A stretch of 64,000 bases of DNA from Sialis fuliginosa (taxonomy: Eukaryota; Arthropoda; Insecta; Megaloptera; Sialidae). The stretch lies in contig OY540813.1 of NCBI GenBank assembly GCA_961205875.1, positions 13,053,001 to 13,117,000 on the forward strand, read 5' to 3'. A program made the translations under genes and the position numbers. Of the stretch, positions 22,716-33,310 are shown piece after piece (the first letter of the stretch is position 1; every line of letters starts with the position of its first letter). Below the pieces are notes generated by a model, which worked only from the letters and a program-made list of their open reading frames with translations, had not been told where the DNA came from and made no database searches.

Positions 22716-25381
22716 TGGCTAATTCAATCCGCATTGCAACTTGGAATGCTGATGGGTTATTACAACATCAGGGAGAACTTCAACTATTTCTCGAAGACCA
22801 GAAAATTGATATATGTCTTGTCTCAGAAACTCATTTTACAAAAGAATCATACCTGAAAATGAAAGGTTACCAAGTATATCACACAATTCATCCCAGAAAT
22901 AATGGATGGGGAGGAGCGGCAGTGATTATAAAAGATCACATACTTAATCATGAGGAAAACAAATATGAAACTGAAGCAATTCAATCAGCAGCAGTAAAAA
23001 TAAAAACTAATAGCGGTTTTATAACAGTAGCCGCTATCTATTGCCCGCCAAGACACAACATAAAGAAAGAAAATTATACTGACTTTCTCGAAACCTTAGG
23101 GGAAAAATTTGTTGTGGGAGGAGATTTCAACGCTAAACATACACATTGGGGCTCCAGACTAACAAATACTAAAGGAAGAGAACTGTATGAAGCAAGCCAA
23201 GTAACAAGATGTGAATTTCAATCTACTGGGCAGCCAACGTATTGGCCCACAGACCCAAACAAAATACCTGATCTGATAGATTTCTTCATATTGAAAAACA
23301 TATCAGTGAACTATACAGAAATGGAAAGTAGACAAGAACTGTCATCAGATCACACACCAATTATTCTCACATTGAGTGAAAAAATAATAAGGAAAAAACA
23401 ACTGCCAACTATAGTAAACAGAAATACTAATTGGGAGGGTTTCAGAAATGAACTGGAGCAAAGAATAAATTTAAGCATCCCATTGAAAACCCAAGACCAA
23501 TTAGAGGAAGAAGCAGAGAAACTTGTAATAGATATTCAACAAGCAGCTTGGAAAAATACCCCAGAAATAAGAAGAAAAACTCAAGGAATTAATTACCCGA
23601 GGGAAATTAGGGAATTAATCAGAGAAAAAAGAAAAGCAAGAAGAAAATGGCAGCAAACAAGAGCGCCAATAGACAAAAACACACTTAACAGACTTACACA
23701 AGAACTAAGACGTGAAATTAAAGAAATTAAAAATGAAACAATAAATACCTATCTTAGTGAACTAACAGATGATGCTGATACTGATTACTCACTGTGGAAG
23801 GCGACTAAAACTCTAAAACGACCAAAAATACAATCACCACCAATACGCAAAGACGACGGTACATGGGCTAGAGATAACAAACAAAAATCAGAATTGTTTG
23901 CAGAACATCTAGCAAATATATTCCAACCACATCCTCATCAAGGAATAGAAACAGAGCAGTCAGTAACAAATTTAAACGATGAGTTACCAATACGACCAAT
24001 TTCTCCCAAAGAAATTGAGCATGAAATTAAGAGAAACTTAAATCCAAAGAAAGCACCCGGATATGATTTAATTACAGGAGCTTTAATGAAAGAACTGCCA
24101 AGAAAGGGAATCATGAAACTGACGCACCTCTTCAATGCATCACTGCGACTAAAACATGTCCCAATGCAGTGGAAGGTTGCGGAAGTTATTATGATTCCCA
24201 AACCAGGGAAACCAGCCAATGAAAAAACGTCATATAGACCCATATCATTACTACCAGTGATTGGGAAGTTGTTTGAAAAATTATACTTAAAAAGACTCAA
24301 GCCTATAATTGAAGAAAAACACCTGGTACCAACACATCAGTTCGGCTTTCGAAGCAAACACTCAACAATAGAACAGGTACACAGAGTTACTAATACAATA
24401 GAAAAGACATTAGAGGAAAAAAAAGTCTGCTCTGCAATATTCCTAGATGTAGCACAAGCATTTGATAAGGTTTGGCACGAAGGAATTAACTACAAATTAA
24501 AAAAAATGTTACCGCAACACCACAGCCAAATATTAAATTCTTATCTCACTGATCGAGTATTTAGAGTAAAATGCGAGGATGAGTATTCGGAATTAAAGCG
24601 CATATCAGCAGGAGTGCCACAAGGTAGCGTTCTGGGACCTGTCTTATACACCCTCTTCACCTGTGATATTCCAACTAACGACGAAACCACGATTGCAACA
24701 TTTGCCGACGATACTGCAATCATGGCTGTAGCTGACAGCGTAATAGAAACAACGGCTAAACTACAGGAAGCAATAAATCATATCCATGTATGGACCAAAA
24801 GATGGCGTATAAAGTTAAACGAAACCAAATCGGTACATATCAATTTCACCAATAAAAAGGCAGAGTACCTACCTATCAAAATAAACAACCAAGTGATTCC
24901 ATATGCAAACACGGCTAAATACTTAGGGATCACATTGGATGCTAAGCTTCGATGGAAAGAACATATAAAGAAAAAAAGAGAAGAATTAAACATCAAATAC
25001 AGAAAAATGTACTGGCTGCTTGGAAGGAAATCCGAGCTGTCAACACATAATAAAGTATTGCTATACAAGCAGATATTAAGACCAGTCTGGAGTTATGGCA
25101 GTCAATTATGGGGCTGTGCTAATGAAAGTAATATCAACACTATTCAAAAATTTCAAAACAAAGTATTGCGAAATATTGTCAAGGCACCGTGGTACTCACG
25201 CAACGACGATATCCATAGAGATCTCAAGGTGGAAACGGTTAGAGATGTAATAACGAAGACTGCTGTGAGGCATGAAGAGCGACTGCGGAACCATGAAAAT
25301 ATCGAGGCGCTTCGGTTGCTCGACAATGGTAATATAGAAAGAAGGCTCAAAAGAGTGAAGCCTTTTGAGTTGGTAAAGTGA
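22715..25381 (+). CDS. LINE ORF2 endonuclease/reverse transcriptase, open frame
   Basis: 888 residues with no interruption. Residues 1-220 are an APE-type endonuclease: N11 in TWNADG, E38 in SETH, GGDFNAKH at 135-142, and SSDH at 210-213. Residues about 440-700 are the reverse transcriptase: KAPGYD, RPISLLPVIGKLFEK, LDVAQAFDKVWH at 577-588, AGVPQGSVLGP at 632-642 and the catalytic FADDT at 663-667. The C-terminal region (YLGITLDAKLRWKEHI, LLYKQILRPVWSYGSQLWG) is the usual Jockey/CR1 tail. No RNase H domain follows. Its ATG overlaps the ORF1 stop, suggesting termination-reinitiation. All catalytic residues I can check are present, so the enzyme could be functional if expressed, although this copy lacks the 5' promoter region. 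Confidence 0.95.
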   Translation: MANSIRIATWNADGLLQHQGELQLFLEDQKIDICLVSETHFTKESYLKMKGYQVYHTIHPRNNGWGGAAVIIKDHILNHEENKYETEAIQSAAVKIKTNSGFITVAAIYCPPRHNIKKENYTDFLETLGEKFVVGGDFNAKHTHWGSRLTNTKGRELYEASQVTRCEFQSTGQPTYWPTDPNKIPDLIDFFILKNISVNYTEMESRQELSSDHTPIILTLSEKIIRKKQLPTIVNRNTNWEGFRNELEQRINLSIPLKTQDQLEEEAEKLVIDIQQAAWKNTPEIRRKTQGINYPREIRELIREKRKARRKWQQTRAPIDKNTLNRLTQELRREIKEIKNETINTYLSELTDDADTDYSLWKATKTLKRPKIQSPPIRKDDGTWARDNKQKSELFAEHLANIFQPHPHQGIETEQSVTNLNDELPIRPISPKEIEHEIKRNLNPKKAPGYDLITGALMKELPRKGIMKLTHLFNASLRLKHVPMQWKVAEVIMIPKPGKPANEKTSYRPISLLPVIGKLFEKLYLKRLKPIIEEKHLVPTHQFGFRSKHSTIEQVHRVTNTIEKTLEEKKVCSAIFLDVAQAFDKVWHEGINYKLKKMLPQHHSQILNSYLTDRVFRVKCEDEYSELKRISAGVPQGSVLGPVLYTLFTCDIPTNDETTIATFADDTAIMAVADSVIETTAKLQEAINHIHVWTKRWRIKLNETKSVHINFTNKKAEYLPIKINNQVIPYANTAKYLGITLDAKLRWKEHIKKKREELNIKYRKMYWLLGRKSELSTHNKVLLYKQILRPVWSYGSQLWGCANESNINTIQKFQNKVLRNIVKAPWYSRNDDIHRDLKVETVRDVITKTAVRHEERLRNHENIEALRLLDNGNIERRLKRVKPFELVK

Positions 25382-25604
25382 AATAGTGCTTTTCAGTGAA
25401 GTGAGTAATGTGAGCAAAGATCCACAATAGGTTAAGCTGGAAAAAAAAAAAAAAACTAGTGATTGAGTGCTGTTATTGGACAGTAAGACTCAATAATTAA
25501 CTTTATTATATTATAAGAGATAAGCTGCTTGATAGTTTTAAGACTAGTTGTAGCGATAATATAAATGTTATAAAAAAAAAAAAAAAAAATATTTTTAATT
25601 TTTT

Positions 25605-25940
25605 GACAATTACATGTGTCGTTCTTGAGATATCTCGAAAAAAAAATTTTTTTGGGATGTCACCCCTCCCTTTACACACGATTTTCATGATTTTGAAATA
25701 GGACCGTCCTCCAGCCAGACCCAACCATCCAAGTTTCTTTAATATCGGTTCAGTGATTCATGAGTTATGCATCTGACAAGGATTTAGGGGACAGACAGAC
25801 AGACACGGAACGAAAAGTGTTTGTCTTGACCTGAACGGAAAGATCAATTTACAATTTTAAAATAAGAAAACAATTGTTTGTCTCATTCTAAAACGATCAC
25901 AAAGCTTCTCGTATCTTCGATATTGCGAGGAAGCAAAATA
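25605..25940 (+). repeat. Dispersed repeat D, copy 2 (LINE insertion site)
   Basis: Starts GACAATTACATGTGTCGTTC right after the LINE's right target duplication and ends CTTCTCGTATCTTCGATATT. It shares the ATCGGTTCAGTG, ATGAGTTATG, GACAAGGATTTAGGGGACAG and AACGAAAAGTGTTTGTCTTG words with copies 1 and 3. Confidence 0.75.
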
Positions 25941-27880
25941 CATCCTGTATTTTAATATTTGTATTAATATCAAATGTGTAGCTATGAGATGGCGATATCG
26001 ACTCTTCCATCAATGATAGGGGACGCTGATGTATGATGACCAAAAAATAAAAATAATAATGGGCTCTGCTACAGCTCCTTGCTGTGGATCCAAGAAACCC
26101 TATATTCTTCGGATTTTTGTCATAGGTATTATAAAATTTAACATCTCTTTAATTTATCGTTTAACAATCGACTACCAGGGTGCTAATATTTATTATAATT
26201 TGACATAAGTATGTATACACAAGGATGTGTTAAAAGACTGTAACATTTGATTGAAATATTTCATAGGCAGTCATTAAAACAGAGACTATCACGTTTAACC
26301 TTTTGCTTGCAAGATTCGTGATAAAAAAGGTATAATTCAATTATTGTAGAATGATACCACGATATTACAATAAATAATGACATAGAAACCTTCAATGATA
26401 CTCGTATAGTTTTTTTCGGTAATTGAAAAATAATAATAAAATAATAGTAATTTATAACGCATTGTAAACATAACCGGTGTGAGTAATTTCAATAATATCT
26501 ATTTACGTAAATTACCGATGCACGATTATTGTTTTAATCAATATTATTAGATTTCAGGTTTACGCGATGATTCATAATTATTGATTGACTTTCAATTATT
26601 GTAATCATTATCATAGTTTTCTTACTATATTTTTATCCTCTTTAGGTCACTACTACACTACCAAAGAAATATGTTAAAGATCTGTCAAAAAACTATGATC
26701 AATATATAGAATGCTCAGATTAATTTTTAATACCCAATAATATATTAACCCTTTATTGTAATTATGTTTTTGATTTATTAACTTTTATGTACAAAAATAA
26801 TTATTTTGGCGCAAATGACATTGAAAAACAGTACAACACTAGAAACAATAAAATTTCCTTAAAACATAGAACGGCATTTTTTGAGAAGAGTCAAATCTAC
26901 ATGGGTTATAAAATATTTTATAAACTATAAAATGACATGAAAAATGAAAATAAAATGAAAGCATTTAAAATAAAATTCACATTGCACCATATAACATTAA
27001 ACAATTAATTTAAGCTCTTAATGGTAAAGTTTTATAACTATGGTAGTTATTTTGTTTTTTTTTATTTTTTATTTTTGTTTGTTTTTTTCCTACCTTGAGC
27101 CTTAGTATTCTGTTTTTCTATTAATATGGGGCGACTCAATTTAATTAAATAAATAAATAAATATATACAAAAATATTTAAAAGTTGACTATGATTACACT
27201 GTCAAATTTCATTGATAATGTAATAGTGGTGCTGGAGTTATAAAAATAACCCAGAAACATAAACACATACCAAATTAAAATATGAACTGTAGATACTTAT
27301 AAATCCTATCTTGAAACTTTGATTAATTTTTTTCTATCCATATATAATTATTTTGTTGACCCCAACTGATGAAATTATAACATAAAATTAAATGGAACCA
27401 CCTTAAACAATCATTGCAACAGTAATAAAATTGTGAATGAAATCATAAACCGTTTCCCTACTACCAACATTAAAAAAGTTTAATAGATACCTGTCGTATA
27501 TTCTTTTGTTTCATAACATCTATTTACTTTTCGTTAATTAGTCTATGTAATGAAAAATATTTCAAAAGATCTCAAGAATCTTCAAGTTTATTTACTGAAT
27601 CAATTGAAAATTTAAGAAATAGATTTATTTAATGTCTTTCATACATAAAAAATATAGCAATATGTACATACGTAAGATGTTCTCCAAACATATGTAGATT
27701 ATAATGTACGCATAAAGAGAAATAAACTATCGAATTTATTATGATTACAGTTTTTTTTATTATAAGTAATAAACATAAATCGATTAAATCTTTTTTAAAA
27801 GCAAACATTTATGGTAGTTAAAATAATTATTATTTTGAAGATTTTACTATGAGTTTGTATGGTATCTAATATGAATTAAT
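25941..27880. other. Gene-free AT-rich stretch
   Basis: No gene or bounded element was supported. A poly-T block followed by CCTACCTTGAGCC near 27050-27110 and an AAATAAATAAATA run near 27150 look like a retroelement tail, but nothing more can be said. Confidence 0.4.
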
Positions 27881-28120
27881 TGTACAACCACACAAAAAAG
27901 TTACATAACATTTTCAGAGATCATTATATTTTTATGTATTTTGAAGCATTCAATCCGAATTTGAGGTCAAAGCAGCACATCATTGGATTAATTTAAAAAA
28001 ATAAAAATTTAATGAGATACGGTGCTATTTTGATCTCAAATTCGAATTCAGCGCCTCAAAATCTATAAAAATACAATGTTCCCTGAAAAAGTTCTTTACC
28101 TTTTTTTGTGTTGCTGTATA
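27881..28120. mobile_element. Long-inverted-repeat element F, copy A
   Basis: The left arm (TGTACAACCACACAAAAAAG ... AATCCGAATTTGAGGTCAAA) is repeated in reverse at the right (TTTTGATCTCAAATTCGAAT ... CTTTTTTTGTGTTGCTGTATA). The arms are about 85-90 bases around a spacer of about 50. There is no coding capacity. This is the structure of a foldback-type MITE. It abuts copy B. Confidence 0.8.
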
Positions 28121-28555
28121 TGTACAGCAAAACAACAAAAAAAGGTTAAGAACTTTTTCGGAGATCATTGTTTTTTTATTAATTTTGAGGCACTGAATCC
28201 GAATTTGAGGTTAAAATGAATCGAATGTGCTATTTTGACCTCAAATCGTATTCGGCGTCTCAAAATACATAAAAATACAATGGTCTCCGAAAGTGTTCAC
28301 TGAGAAAAGAGATTATTTATAGATAACGTTTGGTTATAGTTAACAATATATAATGGCTAATGGCGAACACGATATTTAGTTACTGTTACTGTTAATAAAT
28401 CCCATGTTGGAGCTATATCGTTCTGTTATTACCGAATATCTAGTTGATAACATTAATTAAATTTGTTATTTGCGAAAAAAAGCCAACTAATTACATTTAT
28501 TTCCTACAACTAATCCTTTTTCTCAGTGTTCTTTACTTTTTTTTATGTGTGTGTT
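28121..28555. mobile_element. Element F, copy B, with another element nested inside
   Basis: Left arm TGTACAGCAAAACAACAAAA ... TTTTTCGGAGATCATTG. The right arm is split: GGTCTCCGAAAGTGTTC ends at 28298 and resumes at 28532 with TTTACTTTTTTTTATGTGTG. Removing the insert restores an arm matching the left one. The A/B junction reads TTGCTGTATATGTACAGCAA, the two outer ends back to back, so the copies are tandem rather than one element. Confidence 0.8.
28299..28527. mobile_element. 229-bp MITE nested in element F copy B
   Basis: The ends ACTGAGAAAAG and CTTTTTCTCAGT are inverted repeats, and GTTC flanks both sides (28295-28298 and 28528-28531). If the terminus is read as CACTGAG the duplication shrinks to TT. 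The 4-bp reading is consistent with a Chapaev-like element and the shorter one with a CACTA-like element; the family is open. It is younger than copy B. Confidence 0.75.
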
Positions 28556-30984
28556 ATTAGAGATATATTAATTAGTTAATATATAGCTAGAATAACTAAA
28601 CAAAATTATAATATGCATACATGTTGCACATAACACCTTGAATGGTATAACATAAAACTAATTAAGTTGTATTAAAACGAACATTTTGATATCATACTTA
28701 AAGTCATCTAAACTTGCAATACCTACCTAATAGAGAAAACCCAACTTGGCATTTGAAATATCATAAAAAGACGAACTTTTTATTCATTCATGGTAGAAGA
28801 GATGATGGCGAAAATGCTGCATAGTTTTAAATGCTAATAAAAATGTTTAATTTAATTATTTAGAAATCCTAATGTATTAACCCTTGTTGGTTGATCTATG
28901 ATCCAGGCGAAAATGAAGATTTATCAAACCCAAAAGTATCATTTTTTCTTGTTGAAAAGATTTGTCTAACAGTTAATAACGAATCAAAAGAAAAGTTCAA
29001 AGTATAAGTAAGTATAAAAAAAAATTATAAAATCAAGAAATATAAAAAATAAAAGCGCTTTTTCTTAGAATCTACGAGTTTTTCTTATACGTATTTAACA
29101 AATCTGCCCCCGCAGACATAAAAGTTGGCGCAAATGATTGTAATGTACAATTACTATACACGATAATAGTAATCACTATACATCAATATCATAATGCACA
29201 CTATAGAGTAACGAACTTATGAAACATTGCCTAAAGACACACATTAATTTTGACCTGCTTTTTTGTTTCTATTTACACTTTTTTGTCATTTATTCATAGT
29301 TGATTGATCGAAGTAATTCAATGCAACTATAATTTTATACATATATTTAAATTTGTCCTAATGCAACTGCTATATTTCGTGAATGTAAACACTTACACAT
29401 GTTTTACCTTGATATGTAATACTTGATTCGAGTAACATGAAAAGGAATACCTTTCAATATTTATTTGTATTACTATTTTCTATACATTTTACATCAACAA
29501 GGACATCGTAATAGTAATAGTTTTAATTTAAATTAGCACAAGATCGAGTTATTATTTATTTTCGATTTATTTAATTTTTGTGTAATTGGTAAATTTACAA
29601 TCCAAAATAATTAGTTCACACGCGTACAGAAATTAAAAAAATAATCAAGTGGCTAAAGTAAAAGTCAATATTCTGATTCTGATATTGATTTTTTACATAA
29701 GGTCATTGGATTAAATAAAATATTATTTTGTACTTGATTATCTGTTAAATTAACTGTTATTTCTAATAAATTATTATTTTAGAGGTATAGAATAAAAATT
29801 TATCATATCTAATGTCCACCCTAAACCATTTTGAGATATTTATGATTTTTTTTATATTCGAAGGTAAATGGTGAATATAGCTGGATACTTATTGTTAGAT
29901 TAGAAAAGGCTATGGATACATAACAACGTATACGAAACTGTTACCGAAACTTATAGCTGCCATCTTGTATCATATGTCATTTTCATGGAAATAATATGCA
30001 AATATGCATTAAATTATAATTGAATTTGTTATGTAAGAAAGATGATGGTTGCAAATAGACGTTTCTCTATTAATGATTGATTACTGAAATACTTTTGAAC
30101 GCGATATAAAACATTTCTTTTTAATTAATTGTATGATTCCAAACAATTGGTATTTATTTTAAAATCATAATGATACACCAATGACTCGTGAAGCGTTTTT
30201 TTGTGGAGCGATATTGTAACAACGCTAGGTATTGTGTTATTAGTCCTTCAGTCTTTCCTTTTCTAAGGTTGGACATGGCAACTTTTGATAATGAATCGTT
30301 GAACATGACCAGTTTTATTACATAGCAACCATGGTGGAATTCGTCGTACATGACGGTTTTTATTCAACTGAAATCAAAAGGTTTTACCCAGTTTCCAGAC
30401 TGGCCTTTCATACAGTAAAATCAAGGATGGCTACAAAACAGAATGAAATTTAAAAAAAATGTTTTTTCAAAAAAAGGCATGACAACATTTGATTCTATTT
30501 GATTTCATTTTAAATCATTAATAGAGTATTTTACAGTATTAATAATTTTTATTCTGATTTCATTTTGCATCATGCAAAATATATGAATAAAAAAAAGAAA
30601 ACATTATTAGAAGGATAATAGGAAAAAACAATTAGGTGTCCAAAATACTGTATGTAAAATTGAAAAAAAAAATAACATAGGACTACGAAAAAAAATCATG
30701 TACCGGATATATTTCCACGTGCTAAAAACGAACCTGATATTACAATGTATATGTGCCACGAAAATTTTGTATATTTTACGTACTTCGTGTATACATTTAA
30801 ATCAGATTCGATTTTAGAACATCGAAATACGTACATAACGGTTAGTCTTTCTGCAGGTATAAAAAAAATGTTGTGTTCTTTTGAAAAAATTAATATCTCA
30901 AAATTTTAAACAAGAATAATTCATTTTTGTAAACAATTGGTTGTATAATATTATTTTAAGCCTGGGAATTTTATGTAAAATTAA
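28556..30984. other. Gene-free AT-rich stretch
   Basis: No supportable gene. A TTAACCCTTG at about 28877 resembles a piggyBac-type end but has no visible partner. Confidence 0.4.
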
Positions 30985-31207
30985 CGTAAGTACATCAAAC
31001 CAGACCCAACCATCCGATCAAGTTTCATTAATATTGGTTCAGTGGTTTATGAGTTATGCGTGTGACAAGGATTTAGGGGACAGACACACACACAGACAGA
31101 CAGAGAGATACGGAACGAAAAGTGTTTGTCTTGACCTGAAACGGAAAGATAAATTTAAAATTTTCAAATCGGATTTTTAAAACGATCACAAAGCTTTTCA
31201 TATTTTC
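30985..31207 (+). repeat. Dispersed repeat D, copy 3 (5' part missing)
   Basis: Begins near CAGACCCAACCATCCGATCA and shares AGTTATGCGTGTGACAAGGA and AACGAAAAGTGTTTGTCTTG with copies 1 and 2. It ends GATATTGCGAGGAA directly against an element F fragment. Confidence 0.7.
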
Positions 31208-31208
31208 G

Positions 31209-31388
31209 ATATTGCGAGGAAACTTTTTCGGAGACAATAAAAACACTATTTTTCGAATGTAAAAAAATTAAGTTCTCTGGAATCGGATAGGGCGTTATTT
31301 TGACCTCAAATTCGTATTCAAGGCCTCACAATACATAGAAATACAATGGTCTCCGAAAAAATTCTAAACATTTTTTTTGTGTGACTAT
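31209..31388. mobile_element. Element F, copy C (partial)
   Basis: Contains ACTTTTTCGGAGACAATAAA at the left and TTTTGACCTCAAATTCGTAT ... AATGGTCTCCGAAAAAATTC ... TTTTTTTTGTGTG at the right. The left arm is shortened and fused to repeat D copy 3. It confirms F as a dispersed family. Confidence 0.7.
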
Positions 31389-32903
31389 TAGTATTAATCA
31401 TAAAAATATCTATACAAATGTTTTGTGGAATAATAATCCCATATAAATACATAACATTAAAAACGAGTCTGATATCACGAAACAGTTTTCGCACTATTAA
31501 AATATTTATGTAATCCTATAATTCATTGACCAAGCGAATGGAAAAAAGAGAAAGACAAAGACATTGTACAGATGTCACCATGCGTTTCCCGTGCGTACGC
31601 TAAACTGCTAGTGTGAGAATGTGTGTGTCTGATTGTATTCATGTGTGAATGGTTATAAGATCTACAACATGCCATATTATACAGTCCGTCACAATTAAAA
31701 TTATTTTTGTACATTTTTTTATCTTTTATGAAAATCGACATTATTTATATTTTATTTAATACTTGTATTAATAATACAGTAGAAGTAGTATGTATACATA
31801 TATTGGAATTTGTTTTGTAAGTATTAATTTAATTTTAATTAGTTGTTTTTTATAAGATAAATGAATTTAATCAAGCAATACAATTTCGTTTAATGGTCCA
31901 CTTGAATGAAATGGACAAAAATATGTTAAAAGTAGTTGCAATATTAACTATGATATTATATAGTGCCCGGCATAAGTCAATTTACCGATTTGCATACAGA
32001 ACAAAAAGAAAAGTAGAGCATACAGAAACATGGTTTATTAATTGGTAATTTAGGTACAAAAGTTTAAATATTACATTTTGTGTTCAAACTGCCTACCACC
32101 CTCGCAGGTACAGAGTCAACAGACAGATTCGTTATTCTTATTTTGTTATCTAACAGTGTTTATATATTTTTTATATTTTATAAACTATATAAAAATGCGT
32201 TGCTAAAAATAAAATGCACACAAAAAAATGTACCAAAAATACCTCTCCCTGGGACCATTGTTTCCTCTATATTTACTTCTCTCAACCCCCACACCCCTGG
32301 ATTAATTATATGGATTAAACACTGTTATAACCAGAGAAAATTCACGGTAACATTAAAATATGTATATTTGTAAAAGTCCTATAGAAAGTGGCTAGCATTT
32401 TGTTTGTATGCAATCTATATATAGGTATATCAAAATAAAATAAATAAAATTAGTTTTTCATTATATACGAACACGCAATCTGAATGTGGTTTAACTATAC
32501 AAAGACCCACCTGTTATTGAAGAACAGTTTTTATTATGTAATATGTATAACGGTCAAACGCGAGAGAAAGTATATCTGTCCTTCTCTAAACATAAACAAC
32601 AGACACCTATTTTAGTTTAATATAATTAAACACATCGATGAAACAACGCTGCTGTAATAATTATAATGAGAAGTCATCAACATTCTATCAGATTTACTAC
32701 AATAATATAAATTGTGTAATCTAAATTCTTGAAATTAAAAAATTGTTTAAAAAATCAGTGATATAATTTTATTTCATTGCACAATTTTTTTTAGAAATCT
32801 GTCTATATATGTTTTTTCCTAGTTTTCTATTTTGTAAATCTTATCCTTATTTATATGACAGTTTTATGTGTGAAATGTATTTTACTAGACTAATGCCCTA
32901 TAT
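31389..32903. other. Gene-free AT-rich stretch
   Basis: No supportable gene or bounded element. The open frame at 32080-32373 has no recognisable domain and no convincing start context. Confidence 0.4.
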
Positions 32904-32905
32904 TA

Positions 32906-33308
32906 CTACATGGGCTGAAAAGTCTTTGGCCTAACAATTAAACTTGCACTTGTTCTAATGGTCCTCTAACATTTCGATACCGGTCTTATAGTGGTTCGCA
33001 TCAAGTCCCTCAAAATAGGCGTTTGTTTCCAACTCGACCTCTTCATTAGAGTAAAATATTTTGCCAAAGAGCCACATTTTCAATTTCAGGATAGAGTAGT
33101 GGACGCTGGGGGCCAGATCAGGAGAATACAGTGGGTGTGGGATCAATTCATATTCAATTCATATTCCTGAACGTAGTGCATCATTTGTGCTTGTAGTTCA
33201 CGACAAAACTGTTTGACAATATTCTAGTTAAGGTTGGTACTCTATGGGAAGTATAAGGATTTTTTGTTTATCTCGCCATCTGTATGTCAGACTTTTCAGC
33301 CCATGTAG
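32906..33308 (-). mobile_element. 403-bp deleted mariner with perfect ends and TA duplication
   Basis: CTACATGGGCTGAAAAGTC at the left is matched exactly in reverse by GACTTTTCAGCCCATGTAG at the right, and TA lies on both sides (32904-32905, 33309-33310). Inside, on the minus strand, is the C-terminal third of a mariner transposase (HPLYSPDLAPS, then SNEEVELETNAYFEGLDANH, then YKTGIEMLE). The catalytic PHPLYSPD block is present, but most of the gene is deleted. Intact ends mean it could have been moved by an autonomous relative. Confidence 0.93.
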
Positions 33309-33310
33309 TA

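Larger units (their letters stand above)
21887..25588 (+). mobile_element. Jockey-clade LINE, 5'-truncated, recent insertion
   Basis: The element carries a partial ORF1, a full ORF2, a 3' UTR of about 200 bases and an A-tail ending at 25588. The 16-base sequence ATATTTTTAATTTTTT occurs perfectly at 21871-21886 and 25589-25604, so both ends are known to the base (the tail junction is ambiguous by the A run). Only the start of ORF1 is missing, as expected from incomplete reverse transcription. The open ORF2 and perfect duplication indicate a young insertion. It landed just upstream of the conserved part of dispersed repeat D copy 2. Confidence 0.95.

Noticed and set aside
30154-30351. Minus-strand 65-codon frame with a retroelement-like feel
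   Set aside because: No conserved catalytic residues or flanking repeats could be recognised, so it is not supported as a gene or a fossil element.
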